64,000 nt of DNA, from positions 868,001 through 932,000 of the forward strand of contig NZ_CATQJU010000001.1 of NCBI RefSeq assembly GCF_958301595.1. Direction: 5' to 3'. This document shows positions 35,225 to 44,841 of this stretch, in pieces. The notes under the pieces were generated by a model that saw only the letters and a list, made by a program, of their open reading frames with translations, did no database searches and was not told where the DNA came from. How positions within the stretch are numbered: the first letter of the stretch is position 1; the number at the start of each line of letters is the position of its first letter. This DNA comes from Porphyromonas vaginalis. Lineage in GTDB: Bacteria; Bacteroidota; Bacteroidia; Bacteroidales; Porphyromonadaceae. Made by a program: the position numbers and the translations under genes.

Positions 35225-37369
35225 TTACTTATTCTTATACAGATGTACCCCGTCGGTACGGTAGCGGTCGTCTGTCTCAAGGAGCTGCTGCAGGATCGGG
35301 AGCAAAGCTTTCGGCTTGACCTCAAGTCTCTTAGCCAAAGTCTGCAAAGTAAGCGAAGGCACCTCCATTTGCTCTAGAAAACTCTTGAGGCGTGTCTCTA
35401 GATCCTCCTCACTACGCTGGGAGTGCGCCTTACGAGCTAGACAAAGGTCACAGCGCCCGCACGGCTCAGCCAGCTCCTCGCCGAAGTAGTGTAGGAGCAT
35501 CGCCTGTCGGCACCCCTGCTGACCGTCTAGGTATGCGATCGTGGCGGTGAGTCGCTTGGTCATCGCCTCCTTGCGCAGCTCGTACACTTCGGGGGGTATG
35601 AGGAAGTGGTGCTTGCGCTCCCGCCGTGTGTAGAAGAGGATACGGGGCAAACGCTTGCGCGGGACGTAGTGAATGATGCCTCGCTGGCTCATTCGGACTA
35701 GGCTGTCATAGACCTCCTCTCCCGTCAGGTGGGTCTGTATGGAGAGGGTTCGCTCGTCGATGAAGACGTAATCGGCAAAGAGTCCCGAGTAGTTTCTCAA
35801 GACAGCTCGTAGCACTTTGTCATCTTGGGCGGACAAGCCTCGGATGTAGTATAGCTCTTCTCTAGAAACCTCTACGATGAGCCGTGAGCGTGCCTCGTCG
35901 AGGAGTAGCTCCCAGGCGCCCGCCAGCTCGAGGATATGCAGTGCGCTCAAGCTACGTATCGGGTGTAGATGCTCCGTGCGTACAAACGCCTCTAGATCTA
36001 TCTCATAGCTACGCTCCATGCCCTCGCCGAGACCTATCCCTAGGTAGCTGTAGAGGGTATCGTAGATGTCACGGATGTAAGCTTTGTCGGGAAATTCGTT
36101 TTGCACCCGCTGCTGGAGCATGCCACGATCCCGTCGCTCATATAGCACCACGGCAAAAGCGCGTAGCCCGTCACGCCCCGCACGCCCCGCCTCTTGGAAG
36201 TACTCCTCCAGAGCCACCGGCATACTCCAGTGCACCACGAGACGCACATCGGGCTTGTCTATGCCCATGCCGAAAGCATTCGTGCAGACCATCACACGCA
36301 CTTCTCCCGCCATCCAGGCGTTTTGCTTGATCTCTCGCTCCGCATGCGTCAGCCCTGCATGGTAGTAGTGTGCCGAGACGCCCGCCTCTTGTAGCATCTC
36401 AGCCAGCTCTTGCGTCTTCTTGCGATTGCGACAGTAGACGATCGCGCTACCACTCGTCGAGGCGAGGATATGGAGGAGCTCCGTCGCCTTGTCCGTTGTG
36501 GGGCGTACGATATACTGCAGGTTGTCCCGTGCGAAAGAGCTACTGATGACATGCGGCTCACGAAAGCTCAGACGCGCCATCACGTCCGCCACCACCTCAG
36601 GAGTAGCGGTCGCTGTGAGTGCCAGCAAAGGGACCGAGGGGTAGTAGCGACGTATCTCTGCGATCTTCAGATAGCTAGGGCGAAAGTCGTAGCCCCACTG
36701 CGAGATACAGTGACACTCGTCCACCACGATCAGCTGTATCGGTAGTTCGGGTAGACAGGCGAGAAAGAGCGGCGAGCTGAGTCGCTCAGGCGAGAGGTAG
36801 AGGAACTTACACCCGCCATACAGGCAATTGTCCAAGGCACGATGGATCTCCTTATACTCCATGCCCGAGTGGATAGCCACGGCAGACATGCCCCGCTTGT
36901 TGAGGCCATCGACCTGATCCTTCATGAGTGCTATGAGCGGTGTGACCACGAGCGTCAGTCCGTCGTGTAGCATCGTCGGCACCTGAAAGGTGATGCTCTT
37001 ACCTCCACCCGTGGGTAGCAGCCCGAGCGTGTCTCGTCCCGCCAAGACGCTGTCGATGATCTCCGCCTGCTTGAGCCGGAAGGCGGGGTAGCCCCAGTAG
37101 CGATGAAGTACTCCTAGGGGGGTAGTCTCATCGTCTGCAGAGGCGGTCTGCGATGTCTCTAGTTGGTCGCTCGCTGGCTGCGTAGTCGCCTCGCCTAGCT
37201 GCTCGTGCTCGGTGTCAACTCGCGGATCGGTCGCTATATCACGCCACAGGTCCTCCTGCTCCTCGAGGAGCAAGTCCCAGTCGACAGCTTCGCTGTGCTC
37301 AGAGGAGTTGCCTGCCACCTCATCGCTGGGAGGCAAAGAGGTCCTCTCCGGGTCGTTGAGGTTTGACAT
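35225..37369 (-). CDS. recQ: ATP-dependent DNA helicase RecQ, with N-terminal extension
   Basis: 714 residues. The first 85 are acidic and unlike any helicase domain. The helicase then begins at LHRYWGYPAFRLKQ: TGGGKSITFQVP, DECHCISQWGYDFRPSY, AFGMGIDKPDVRLVVH and QEAGRAGRDG. The RQC zinc cluster is visible as CRQAMLLHYFGEE with CGRCDLC. The C-terminal end is a winged-helix-like 'LTLQTLAKRLEVKPKALL'. RecQ unwinds DNA with 3'-5' polarity in repair. Its start lies 50 bp inside the recJ gene; a later non-ATG start cannot be excluded. Confidence 0.93.
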   Translation of the reverse strand: MSNLNDPERTSLPPSDEVAGNSSEHSEAVDWDLLLEEQEDLWRDIATDPRVDTEHEQLGEATTQPASDQLETSQTASADDETTPLGVLHRYWGYPAFRLKQAEIIDSVLAGRDTLGLLPTGGGKSITFQVPTMLHDGLTLVVTPLIALMKDQVDGLNKRGMSAVAIHSGMEYKEIHRALDNCLYGGCKFLYLSPERLSSPLFLACLPELPIQLIVVDECHCISQWGYDFRPSYLKIAEIRRYYPSVPLLALTATATPEVVADVMARLSFREPHVISSSFARDNLQYIVRPTTDKATELLHILASTSGSAIVYCRNRKKTQELAEMLQEAGVSAHYYHAGLTHAEREIKQNAWMAGEVRVMVCTNAFGMGIDKPDVRLVVHWSMPVALEEYFQEAGRAGRDGLRAFAVVLYERRDRGMLQQRVQNEFPDKAYIRDIYDTLYSYLGIGLGEGMERSYEIDLEAFVRTEHLHPIRSLSALHILELAGAWELLLDEARSRLIVEVSREELYYIRGLSAQDDKVLRAVLRNYSGLFADYVFIDERTLSIQTHLTGEEVYDSLVRMSQRGIIHYVPRKRLPRILFYTRRERKHHFLIPPEVYELRKEAMTKRLTATIAYLDGQQGCRQAMLLHYFGEELAEPCGRCDLCLARKAHSQRSEEDLETRLKSFLEQMEVPSLTLQTLAKRLEVKPKALLPILQQLLETDDRYRTDGVHLYKNK

Positions 37370-39101
37370 CCTTGACTAGTAATTGCAGAGAGACAACTCC
37401 GTTAAAGTGGTTTTCATCTATTTGGTAGACAAGGGCAAAGGGCGCATTCGCTCTCCCCGCCGAAGACTTCTTAACGAAGCGGAAGGCTGGTGCTTGGTTG
37501 AACGCGATCCCTGGGCAGTGCTTCTTAGACCCCAGAGTAGGTATAGCATCTACCTTAAAGTGCTCGCCATTGCGCCCCACAGCTCTGCTCGCCCCCCCGT
37601 CATAGAGTTGCTGCGTCACAAAGAGGGGCTGGTAGTTGTCCGGCCCATACGGGGCAAAGCGCTGTATCGTCGTGTAGAGTCTCTGCGTCACCTCACGCAG
37701 CTCTATCTCGGCATCGATCTCTATCGGTGTGGACTGTGCTCGGTCACTAGTTGTCACCGCATTGACTCCCTGTATGTAAGCACGAAAGTCGGGGAGCTTG
37801 TCTGGCAGGAGGGTCAGCCCAGCGGCATAAGTGTGGCCACCGAAGTTTAAGAGCAGATCTCTAGCCTCCTCGATGATACTGTAGATGTCTATCCCGCCGA
37901 CACTTCGCGCCGAGCCCACGATCCGGTCGCTCGTGCCTGTCAGCACGATCGTCGGTCTATTGGTATACTCGGCCACACGCGAGGCGACGATCCCTATGAC
38001 CCCTTTGTGCCAGTCAGGCTGGTAGAGGACTACGATGGGCTGATGCGCCAGCTCGGGATTGACCTGTAGGAGCTGCATAGCCTCGTCAGTCGTAGAGCGG
38101 TCTAGCTCACGACGACGCACGTTGTACTCGTCGATCAGCTCGCTCATGCGGGCTGTCGTCTTCGCATCATTGCTCAGAAGGAGATCAACCGCTTCGCGGC
38201 CATTCATCATACGTCCCGAGGCATTGATCCTCGGCCCGATCTTGTAGATGATGTCGGCCATCGTGATCTTACGTCCCTCGAGACCGCAAGTCTTGATGAT
38301 CCCCTTGAGTCCCATCGATGGATTGCGATTGAGCTGACGCAGCCCGTAGTGCGCCAGGATCCTATTCTCATCCATCACAGAGACCAGATCGGCAGCGATA
38401 CTGACCGCGACCAGGTCTAGGAGCTTAAAGAGCGAAGCCGAGGGGAAGCCATTGTTCATCCCAAAGGCCTGCATAAACTTAAACGCCACGCCACACCCGC
38501 AGAGCTCCTCAAAGGGGTAGTGACAGTCTGGTCGCTTAGGATCTAGGACGGCCGCTGCATCGGGCAACTGGTCGTCTGGGTGGTGGTGGTCGCAGATGAT
38601 AAAGTCTATGCCCAGCGTCTTAGCATAGGCTATCTCATTGATAGCCTTGATGCCACAGTCCACCACGATGATTAGTGTCGCACCTATCTCGTGGGCATGA
38701 TCCACGCCTCGATAGGATACACCGTAGCCCTCATCGTCTCGTCCGGGGATATAGTAGCTGAGCAGATGCTCGCTACACCCCGCCGAGCGGAGGTACTTAT
38801 AGATTAGAGATACAGCCGTCGTGCCATCTACATCGTAGTCGCCGTATATCATGATATGCTCCTTGCGTCCTAGCGCCTTGTTGAGACGCTTGACCGCTAG
38901 ATCCATATCTTGCATCAGAAAGGGGTCGTGCAGATCCTCCAGCGATGGATGAAAGAATCGCTGTGCCTCTGCTTCCGTACGGATACCACGACGATAGAGT
39001 AGGCGTCCCGCCACAGCGGGTATTCTCAAGGCATGCGCCAGTTGAGAGCCACCCACCTCCTCCTCTCGGGTGAAGGGAGTGTATTGCCATTCGTTCGTCA
39101 T
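37320..39101 (-). CDS. recJ: Single-stranded-DNA-specific exonuclease RecJ
   Basis: 593 residues. DHH family motifs: IMIYGDYDVDGTTAV, IVVDCGIKA and ICDHHHPDDQLP, then the GGRE-like 'GRMMNGREAVDLLL' and a C-terminal GGHTYAAGLTL motif of the DHHA1 domain. It degrades single-stranded DNA 5'-3' in repair and mismatch correction. Its 3' end overlaps recQ by 50 bp, so the two repair genes are probably expressed together. Confidence 0.96.
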   Translation of the reverse strand: MTNEWQYTPFTREEEVGGSQLAHALRIPAVAGRLLYRRGIRTEAEAQRFFHPSLEDLHDPFLMQDMDLAVKRLNKALGRKEHIMIYGDYDVDGTTAVSLIYKYLRSAGCSEHLLSYYIPGRDDEGYGVSYRGVDHAHEIGATLIIVVDCGIKAINEIAYAKTLGIDFIICDHHHPDDQLPDAAAVLDPKRPDCHYPFEELCGCGVAFKFMQAFGMNNGFPSASLFKLLDLVAVSIAADLVSVMDENRILAHYGLRQLNRNPSMGLKGIIKTCGLEGRKITMADIIYKIGPRINASGRMMNGREAVDLLLSNDAKTTARMSELIDEYNVRRRELDRSTTDEAMQLLQVNPELAHQPIVVLYQPDWHKGVIGIVASRVAEYTNRPTIVLTGTSDRIVGSARSVGGIDIYSIIEEARDLLLNFGGHTYAAGLTLLPDKLPDFRAYIQGVNAVTTSDRAQSTPIEIDAEIELREVTQRLYTTIQRFAPYGPDNYQPLFVTQQLYDGGASRAVGRNGEHFKVDAIPTLGSKKHCPGIAFNQAPAFRFVKKSSAGRANAPFALVYQIDENHFNGVVSLQLLVKDVKPQRPGEDLFASQR

Positions 39102-39325
39102 TATATTGTTTTATTTTTTTTGTCATAGGGAGAGTGGATAGGCTAGGAGCAGACCAAGGCACTAGACCCGCTATGGGAGCGGTCCGGGCAACTTGGATAG
39201 AAAACGATTTACAGCTCATTACTAGCGTATTATATTGTCATCGCCTAGAGCGAAGCTTGCGATAAGGTCGCATCTCCGCATTTTAGGCTCCGTAAATGTA
39301 CGAAATAATCTCGAGATGGCGTATG

Positions 39326-40644
39326 CAGGGCTGACGCATTATAAATGACAAGCTGATTGTGATCTTAAGAGGGAGAATGAAAGGCCTAAAAAGTGAACTC
39401 AATATAGTCGCAAAAACTCTTCATTTTTCTCTTCAAAAAGCTTGTCCATGTCGTAGGTTTTTCGTACCTTTATAACTGATAATCAATACAATGAGTAATC
39501 TCTATGAGCATATTCAATCAGCTTCTAATGGTCGAAGATCCACGCATAAATCGATGCAAAAAGTTCCCCCTAGGATACATCCTTACGACGGTATTCACAG
39601 CTACTCTCTCTGGCTGCTCCTCTTGGTACGAAATAGAAGACTATGCAGAGGAGTACAAGGTTGATCTGGAGGCTCTATATGAGCGTATATCAGGAGAGTC
39701 GAGCTCTTGGGGAGTCCCCTCTCACGACACGCTCAATCGGGCTATCAGTCTTCTTGATCCCAATCAGATAGAGCTAGTCTACAAAGCCTTCCTGGAGGAA
39801 AGCTTTGAGATAACAACGGGCAAGCACATCTGTCTAGATGGTAAGACGATGCGAGGCGTTAAGAAGCTAGACTTCGATGCCGACAGCCATTGCGTTACAG
39901 CCTTTGACCCTCAGCAGCAAGCTTCATTGGCTCAGGTATATATCTCCACTAAGTCTAATGAAATCAATGCCATCAAAGAAATTCTCAAGGCTCTAGATCT
40001 GCGAGACACCGTCATCACTATTGACGCTATCGGCACTCAAACCGATATAGCAACCGCAGTGGTCGGGAAGGGTGGTGACTACCTACTCCAAGTTAAAGAT
40101 AATCAGAAACTAACGAAGGAAGAGATGCAAAGTTTCTTTTGTCCCCTCTACGATGCTCATATCGTGCATCAAGAGCAGAAAGACTTTGGTCACGGGCGAA
40201 TAGAAACACGCACGATGAGTAGCATCGTAAACCCTTTATCTCTAGATCCAGACTCGACTTTAGACAAATGGAAAGGGCTGAAAAGTATCCATATGATGAC
40301 AAGAGTACGGACGGACAAGAAGACAGATAAGTCCAGCACCGAAACCACCTTCTATATTTCTAGCCTGACAGACGGAGCGGAGATCTTCAAATTAATACGT
40401 GAGCATTGGGCTGTGGAAAACAAGCTACACTATATGCTGGATATGCTTTTTAGAGAGGACTACTCTACCAAGAGAGCCCGCAACGCAGCTCAGAACATGA
40501 ACATTATAAACAAGATAAACCTGACTATCATTCAACGGCTTAAAGACAAGCTCAAAGGCACATCAACGCTACGCCTGAGGAAAAAGCTTGCACGAATGAC
40601 TCCAGAGGAAATCTTCGAAATGGAATTATAATGCGTCAGCCCTG
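39326..40644 (+). mobile_element. ISAs1-family insertion sequence
   Basis: 1319 bp bounded by CAGGGCTGACGCATTATAA on the left and its exact inverted repeat on the right. Flanks ATGGCGTATG (39316-39325) and ATAGCGTATG (40645-40654) form a 10-bp target duplication with one mismatch. The transposase stop codon lies inside the right inverted repeat. Confidence 0.93.
39504..40631 (+). CDS. ISAs1 family transposase (H-repeat-associated type)
   Basis: 375 residues, plus strand. 'EDPRINRCKKFPLGYILTTV' at the start, GVPSHDTLNRAISLL, ICLDGKTMRGVKKLD, 'TIDAIGTQTDIATAVVGKGGDYLLQVKDNQ' pattern and 'IREHWAVENKLHYMLDMLF' near the end are the hallmarks of the family. The YREK-like final Glu is in the last motif. 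It cuts and pastes this IS. The frame is complete and appears intact. Confidence 0.93.
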   Translation: MSIFNQLLMVEDPRINRCKKFPLGYILTTVFTATLSGCSSWYEIEDYAEEYKVDLEALYERISGESSSWGVPSHDTLNRAISLLDPNQIELVYKAFLEESFEITTGKHICLDGKTMRGVKKLDFDADSHCVTAFDPQQQASLAQVYISTKSNEINAIKEILKALDLRDTVITIDAIGTQTDIATAVVGKGGDYLLQVKDNQKLTKEEMQSFFCPLYDAHIVHQEQKDFGHGRIETRTMSSIVNPLSLDPDSTLDKWKGLKSIHMMTRVRTDKKTDKSSTETTFYISSLTDGAEIFKLIREHWAVENKLHYMLDMLFREDYSTKRARNAAQNMNIINKINLTIIQRLKDKLKGTSTLRLRKKLARMTPEEIFEMEL

Positions 40645-40672
40645 ATAGCGTATGCCGTCGCGTCACATTTCA

Positions 40673-40768
40673 CAGCTGACACATTATAATAATGAGTTCA
40701 TCCAAGCCCCGCTTGTCGCTCATGTGTAGCTCCTGAAAAAAAAAGAGACTATGATACATCGGCTCTGG
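40673..40768 (-). repeat. MITE copy M4
   Basis: Reads CAGCTGACACATTATAATAA, then 'GAGTTCATCCAAGCCCCGCT' and 'GTCGCTCATGTGTAGCTCCT', the MITE in minus orientation. It lies 28 bp from the ISAs1 element and next to repeat copy C. Confidence 0.7.
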
Positions 40769-40799
40769 CTAGGTAAACGCAACGCCGAGTCGTTACAAT

Positions 40800-41110
40800 A
40801 GCTTAGAACTGACTACATATCGAAACGGTGCTGTGTTGGGGAAAAGTGATTTCCACGTGGATATTTCGAAATCCCCACGTGGAGAATAAAAAATTCTTCG
40901 GAGGAATGAAATAAAACTTCGGAGGAATGAAATGAAACTTCGGAAGAAATGATTCGCCCCCACGTGGGGAATAAAAAACATCCACGTGGAGATTTAAGAT
41001 TCCCCACGTGGATATTCGAGAAAGGAGGGGATCGGACGAATTTCCCCGTAAAGATATGTAAATAGAGACTAGAGGTTAGAAGTTAGAGATTTGAAATTAG
41101 GGATCGGAAC
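40800..41110 (-). repeat. Composite CCACGTGG repeat, copy C
   Basis: Minus orientation. CCACGTGG at 40853, 40875, 40960, 40982 and 41004 (22-bp steps; 85 bp across the core). The core has CTTCGGAGG/CTTCGGAAG repeats, the same relative orientation as copy A. Six heptamers of the TAGAAGT type follow at 41063-41104. From about 41110 to the rnc stop (41282) no feature is recognised. Confidence 0.85.
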
Positions 41111-41281
41111 TATCGGAAGGATCGGGAGTGTTTAGCGAGATGGCGTTCGCCCCCCGAACCAGCCTGGACGGGTAACAAACTTAATGCTGTAACCCTTCGA
41201 AACAGCGGACTCATGAGACGTGTAGTGATATGTGAGGATGCGGTAGCAGACGCGGGAGAAGGGGACGCAGAGTTCGTGCGG

Positions 41282-42091
41282 CTAGCCTTTGCGGTGCTGT
41301 ATCGTCGAGTAGGCCTGCTGGAGTAGCTCGAGGGTGTCACGCGCTGCCTCCTGCTGAGCGCGCTTCTTACTGCTGCCAGCACCGCGCCCTACGGGCTTGC
41401 CATCGATCCAGACGCTGTAGACGAAGTGATCGTGTGGCGCCATATCGTGCTCCTCGAGACGGAATTCGTGCGAGAGGTGATGCTTTTGCACCCACTCGAT
41501 GAGCTCGCTCTTATAGTTCTGAATGCTCGCCACCGTGTGCGCCTGCATATCGCGATAGGTGGGGAGGATAAAGTCGCGAACGAAGTCCTGCGTACGGGCA
41601 TAGCCCTGATCGAGGTAGATGGCTCCGATGAGTGCCTCCACGGTGTTGCCGTAGATGTCTACCGAGTTGTCTAATGCGCTCGGCACCATGACGATATAAC
41701 GCTCTAGATGCAGACGTCGCCCCACCTCGTTATTGACGGGACGGCTCACGAGCGAGCTCTTGCACTTGCTCAGTTCGCCTTCGTCCCATGTGGGATGGAG
41801 ATGATAGAGGTAGGTGCAGATAGAGGCTTCGAGGACTGCATCACCGAGGAACTCAAGTCGCTCATTATTGAGCTTCTCACCACCCTCCCCGATGATCGTG
41901 CAGGAGCGGTGACGCATCGCTAGCAGGTAGAGGTCTGTGCGGACTGGCACGATGCCTATCCGATCGAAGAGTGTGGTCAGATTGGGCGTGCGCTGCGAGC
42001 TGCCACTACGTATGCCGCGCCACCAATGCAGCCAACGCTCACCTAGCTCCTGAAGCCACATCCTAGTCCTAGAGCGTCTCATCAAACTCAT
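41282..42091 (-). CDS. rnc: Ribonuclease III
   Basis: 269 residues. The catalytic motif NERLEFLGDAVLEA is present with both key acidic residues, as is the NTVEALIGAIYLDQG motif. The C-terminal double-stranded RNA-binding domain (about 180-250) reads 'KSELIEWVQKHHLSHEFRLEEHD' then GKPVGRGAGSSKKRAQQEAA. It cuts double-stranded RNA, including rRNA precursors. It follows fabF and a terminator. Confidence 0.96.
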   Translation of the reverse strand: MSLMRRSRTRMWLQELGERWLHWWRGIRSGSSQRTPNLTTLFDRIGIVPVRTDLYLLAMRHRSCTIIGEGGEKLNNERLEFLGDAVLEASICTYLYHLHPTWDEGELSKCKSSLVSRPVNNEVGRRLHLERYIVMVPSALDNSVDIYGNTVEALIGAIYLDQGYARTQDFVRDFILPTYRDMQAHTVASIQNYKSELIEWVQKHHLSHEFRLEEHDMAPHDHFVYSVWIDGKPVGRGAGSSKKRAQQEAARDTLELLQQAYSTIQHRKG

Positions 42092-42113
42092 AGCACTGTC
42101 TGTCTAAAGGAGC

Positions 42114-42174
42114 AAAAAGAGCGACACCCCTCCACACTCGTCGACTCTAAAGTAACGTGCGTGAAGGGGTGTCG
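42114..42174 (-). terminator. Terminator of fabF
   Basis: Arms AGCGACACCCCT and AGGGGTGTCGCT, about 32 nt apart, followed on the minus strand by T5 (plus AAAAA at 42114-42118). Confidence 0.8.
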
Positions 42175-42212
42175 CTGATATAGTGTCATGAGTTGATACG
42201 GTGCGTGTGCGC

Positions 42213-43466
42213 TTACTGAACCTTCTTGAAGATGACGCAGGCGTTGTGGCCTCCGAAGCCGAAGGTATTGCTCATGGCTACGTTGACGGTACGCTTTTGC
42301 GCCTTGTCAAAGGTGAAGTTGAGCTTGTAGTCTATCTGATCATCTTCGTCGCCTGGCTCATGATTGATGGTCGGTGTGACGACATCTTCCTGGATGGACT
42401 TGACGATAGCCATGGTCTCTAGAGCTCCCGTAGCACCGAGGAGGTGCCCTGTCATAGACTTTGAGGAGCTGATGTTGAGATCGTAAGCTTTGTCGCCCCA
42501 GACGCTCTGGATTGCTTTGACCTCTGAAGCGTCACCAACGGGTGTCGAGGTACCGTGAACATTGATGTAGTCTACATCCTCGGGCTTCATGCCAGCATCC
42601 TCTAGGGCGCGGGTCATCACGAGCTTGGCACCCAGTCCCTCCGGGTGGCTAGCGGTCAAGTGATATGCATCGGCCGATAGACCGAAGCCAGCGAACTCAG
42701 CATAGATCTTAGCACCACGAGCGACCGCATGCTCATACTCCTCTAGTATAAGGATAGCAGCACCCTCGCCTAGCACAAAGCCGTCACGACTTGCGCTGAA
42801 GGGACGAGAGGCAGTCTCGGGAGAGTCGTTGCGTGTGGAGAGAGCGTGCATGGCGTTGAAGCCACCGATACCAGCGACCGTCACTGCAGCCTCACTACCA
42901 CCAGCCACCATCATCTTTGCCTTGCCAAGACGTATCATGATAGCGGCATCGATGATCGCATTTGTCGAGGAGGCACAGGCTGAGGCGACACTGTAGTTGG
43001 GTCCGTGGAAGCCGTACTCGATCGATACGAGTCCAGCAGCGATGTCGGAGATCATCTTCGGAATGAAGAAGGGGTTGAAGCGAGGCCCTCGCTCGGGATC
43101 ATACTGCATGATCTCCTCCTGGAAGGTCTCTAGCCCTCCGATACCCGCGCTGATGATGACGCCGACCTCGTTTTTGTCGACATGCTCTAGGTCTACAGCT
43201 GAGTCTGCAATCGCCTCTTTTGTTGCCACGAGGGCGAGCTGAGTGTATCGGTCATAGCGACGTACCTCCTTGCGGTCGAAGTGCTCTTCTGGATTAAAAC
43301 CCTTGACCTCACAGGCGAACTGGGTCTTGAACTTGGAGGCATCAAACTGTGTGATGGGAGCTGCTCCACTCTTACCAGCTAGCAGATTTTGCCAAGTGGT
43401 AGGAGCGTCATTGCCAATGGGGGTGATGGCACCTAGGCCAGTCACGACTACTCTGTTAAATTGCAT
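42213..43466 (-). CDS. fabF: 3-oxoacyl-[acyl-carrier-protein] synthase II
   Basis: 417 residues. Active Cys in SVASACASSTNAI, the two His in NVHGTSTPVGD and SSKSMTGHLLGATGALE, and the ending TFGFGGHNACVIF. It condenses malonyl-ACP with acyl-ACP in fatty acid elongation. Its partner acpP lies upstream on the same strand, separated by a hairpin region. Confidence 0.97.
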   Translation of the reverse strand: MQFNRVVVTGLGAITPIGNDAPTTWQNLLAGKSGAAPITQFDASKFKTQFACEVKGFNPEEHFDRKEVRRYDRYTQLALVATKEAIADSAVDLEHVDKNEVGVIISAGIGGLETFQEEIMQYDPERGPRFNPFFIPKMISDIAAGLVSIEYGFHGPNYSVASACASSTNAIIDAAIMIRLGKAKMMVAGGSEAAVTVAGIGGFNAMHALSTRNDSPETASRPFSASRDGFVLGEGAAILILEEYEHAVARGAKIYAEFAGFGLSADAYHLTASHPEGLGAKLVMTRALEDAGMKPEDVDYINVHGTSTPVGDASEVKAIQSVWGDKAYDLNISSSKSMTGHLLGATGALETMAIVKSIQEDVVTPTINHEPGDEDDQIDYKLNFTFDKAQKRTVNVAMSNTFGFGGHNACVIFKKVQ

Positions 43467-43561
43467 AGGCTATATCAAAGTCAAGCGTCAGGGATATGAG
43501 GAATCTGCTGCTACAAGCAACAGGTTCTAGCGGTGTAAACTGAATGTGGGAAAATGCACAA

Positions 43562-43603
43562 GGGCAAGCCCAGCACCCATGCTGGGAGATCTGAGACTTG
43601 CCC
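43562..43603 (-). terminator. Hairpin between acpP and fabF
   Basis: Outer arms GGGCAAG / CTTGCCC and an inner CCCAGCA / TGCTGGG stem. There is no T run, so it may reduce rather than stop read-through from acpP into fabF. Confidence 0.5.
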
Positions 43604-43709
43604 TCGGGCTATGTATATACGACAGAGGATATAGGTGGTCGCATTAGCTATGCGATGAGACCTCTGTATCGCATGGTGAGGAGAGCACGGTGTCTACTCC
43701 TCGAGGTGC

Positions 43710-43949
43710 TTATGCTAGCTGCTTCTCGATGTAGTCGATAGCGTCGCCAACGGTCTTGATACCCTCAGCCTCCTCGTCGGGGATGGTCATATCAAACTCC
43801 TTCTCGAAGGCCATCATCAGCTCGACTGTGTCGAGTGAGTCAGCACCAAGATCGGTCGTGAAGTTGGCCTCACGAGTTACCTCTGAGAGCTCGACGTTGA
43901 GCTTGTCTGCGATTAGGTCTTTGACCTTGCTTTCTACTTCTGCGTTCAT
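43710..43949 (-). CDS. acpP: Acyl carrier protein
   Basis: 79 residues, acidic. The phosphopantetheine site [15 protein letters not shown] is exact, with Ser as the attachment point. It carries growing acyl chains in fatty acid synthesis. It lies upstream of fabF and divergent from purN. Confidence 0.98.
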   Translation of the reverse strand: MNAEVESKVKDLIADKLNVELSEVTREANFTTDLGADSLDTVELMMAFEKEFDMTIPDEEAEGIKTVGDAIDYIEKQLA

Positions 43950-44055
43950 TGCTTAATAGGTTATTTGATGAATAATTGATTAGTCATACTAGATCGGTAA
44001 AGCATCGGTGCAGACCGCTTGGCTCTGAGGCGTAGCGCATCCGCAGATTTAGCTG

Positions 44056-44063
44056 TACCTTTG
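44056..44063 (+). promoter_or_regulatory. Putative -7 box of purN
   Basis: Plus strand TACCTTTG, 83 bp upstream of the chosen purN ATG; the -33 element is not apparent. Confidence 0.4.
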
Positions 44064-44146
44064 TACAGAAGAGGCGTGAAAGCGTGTAGATGCCACTGCA
44101 TTTTGCACACATGCGCCCCTTATGTGCAACAAATGTACGAATAAAA

Positions 44147-44734
44147 ATGGAAACCATAGCTATCTTCGCCTCAGGCAATGGAACAAATGCGGAGGCACTT
44201 GTCCACTATCTGGCTCATATCGACGACATTTCTGTCGCGCTCATAGCGACCGACAACCCCCACGCTGGAGTTCTCAAGCGTGCTGAGAGACTGGGCATAC
44301 CGTCCCTCACCTTCCAGCGCAAGGAGATGCGTGAGCCCGCATTTGCTAAGCAACTCCGAGAGCAATATCAGGTGACTGCGATCGTCCTCGCGGGCTTCCT
44401 CGGCTTGGTGCCTGAGAGCTTGCTACGCGCTTTCCCGCAGCGCATCCTCAACATTCACCCAGGGCTGCTACCCGACTATGGGGGCAAAGGGATGTATGGC
44501 GATCGCGTCCATGAGCGTGTACTAGAGGAGCACTGCGCCATGAGCGGCATCACGATCCACCTCATCGACGAACAGTTTGACCGTGGCTCGACGCTCTGCG
44601 AGGTGCGCCTAGCGGTTCACCCTGACGACACGGTCGAGACGCTCGCTGAGCGCATCCATCGTCTGGAGCACGCCTACTACCCAGTGGTCGTCGCCGACTA
44701 CCTTACACGTCCCGACCTCCCGCCACTCGTCTAG
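44147..44734 (+). CDS. purN: Phosphoribosylglycinamide formyltransferase
   Basis: Start chosen at 44147 (METIAIFASGNGTNAEALVH), since the upstream in-frame Met residues precede the glycine-rich strand with no homology. 195 residues. The formyltransferase motif 'RILNIHPGLLPDYGGKGMYG' contains the catalytic Asn and His. 'VHERVLEEHCAMSGITIHLI' carries the conserved Asp-side loop. It adds the formyl group to GAR in purine synthesis. Confidence 0.94.
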   Translation: METIAIFASGNGTNAEALVHYLAHIDDISVALIATDNPHAGVLKRAERLGIPSLTFQRKEMREPAFAKQLREQYQVTAIVLAGFLGLVPESLLRAFPQRILNIHPGLLPDYGGKGMYGDRVHERVLEEHCAMSGITIHLIDEQFDRGSTLCEVRLAVHPDDTVETLAERIHRLEHAYYPVVVADYLTRPDLPPLV

Positions 44735-44744
44735 CGCAGTTAAA

Positions 44745-44771
44745 TGAGACTGTTGCAAAAGTCAATAGTCT
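44745..44771 (+). repeat. Solo 27-bp hairpin element
   Basis: GAGACTGTTG, loop CAAAAGT, CAATAGTCTC: the same 27-bp unit that ends the 175-bp element, in the reverse orientation. It lies 10 bp after the purN stop. Confidence 0.65.
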
Positions 44772-44780
44772 CTTAATGAT

Positions 44781-44820
44781 AGAGGGGACCCGATCGCACG
44801 GTAGCGGTCGAGTCCCCTCT
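44781..44820. terminator. Bidirectional hairpin between purN and the DUF2130 gene
   Basis: Arms AGAGGGGAC and GTCCCCTCT about 20 nt apart between convergent genes. T runs are weak on both strands. Confidence 0.6.
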
Positions 44821-44841
44821 CTATATATCGTGTTTGGAAGC

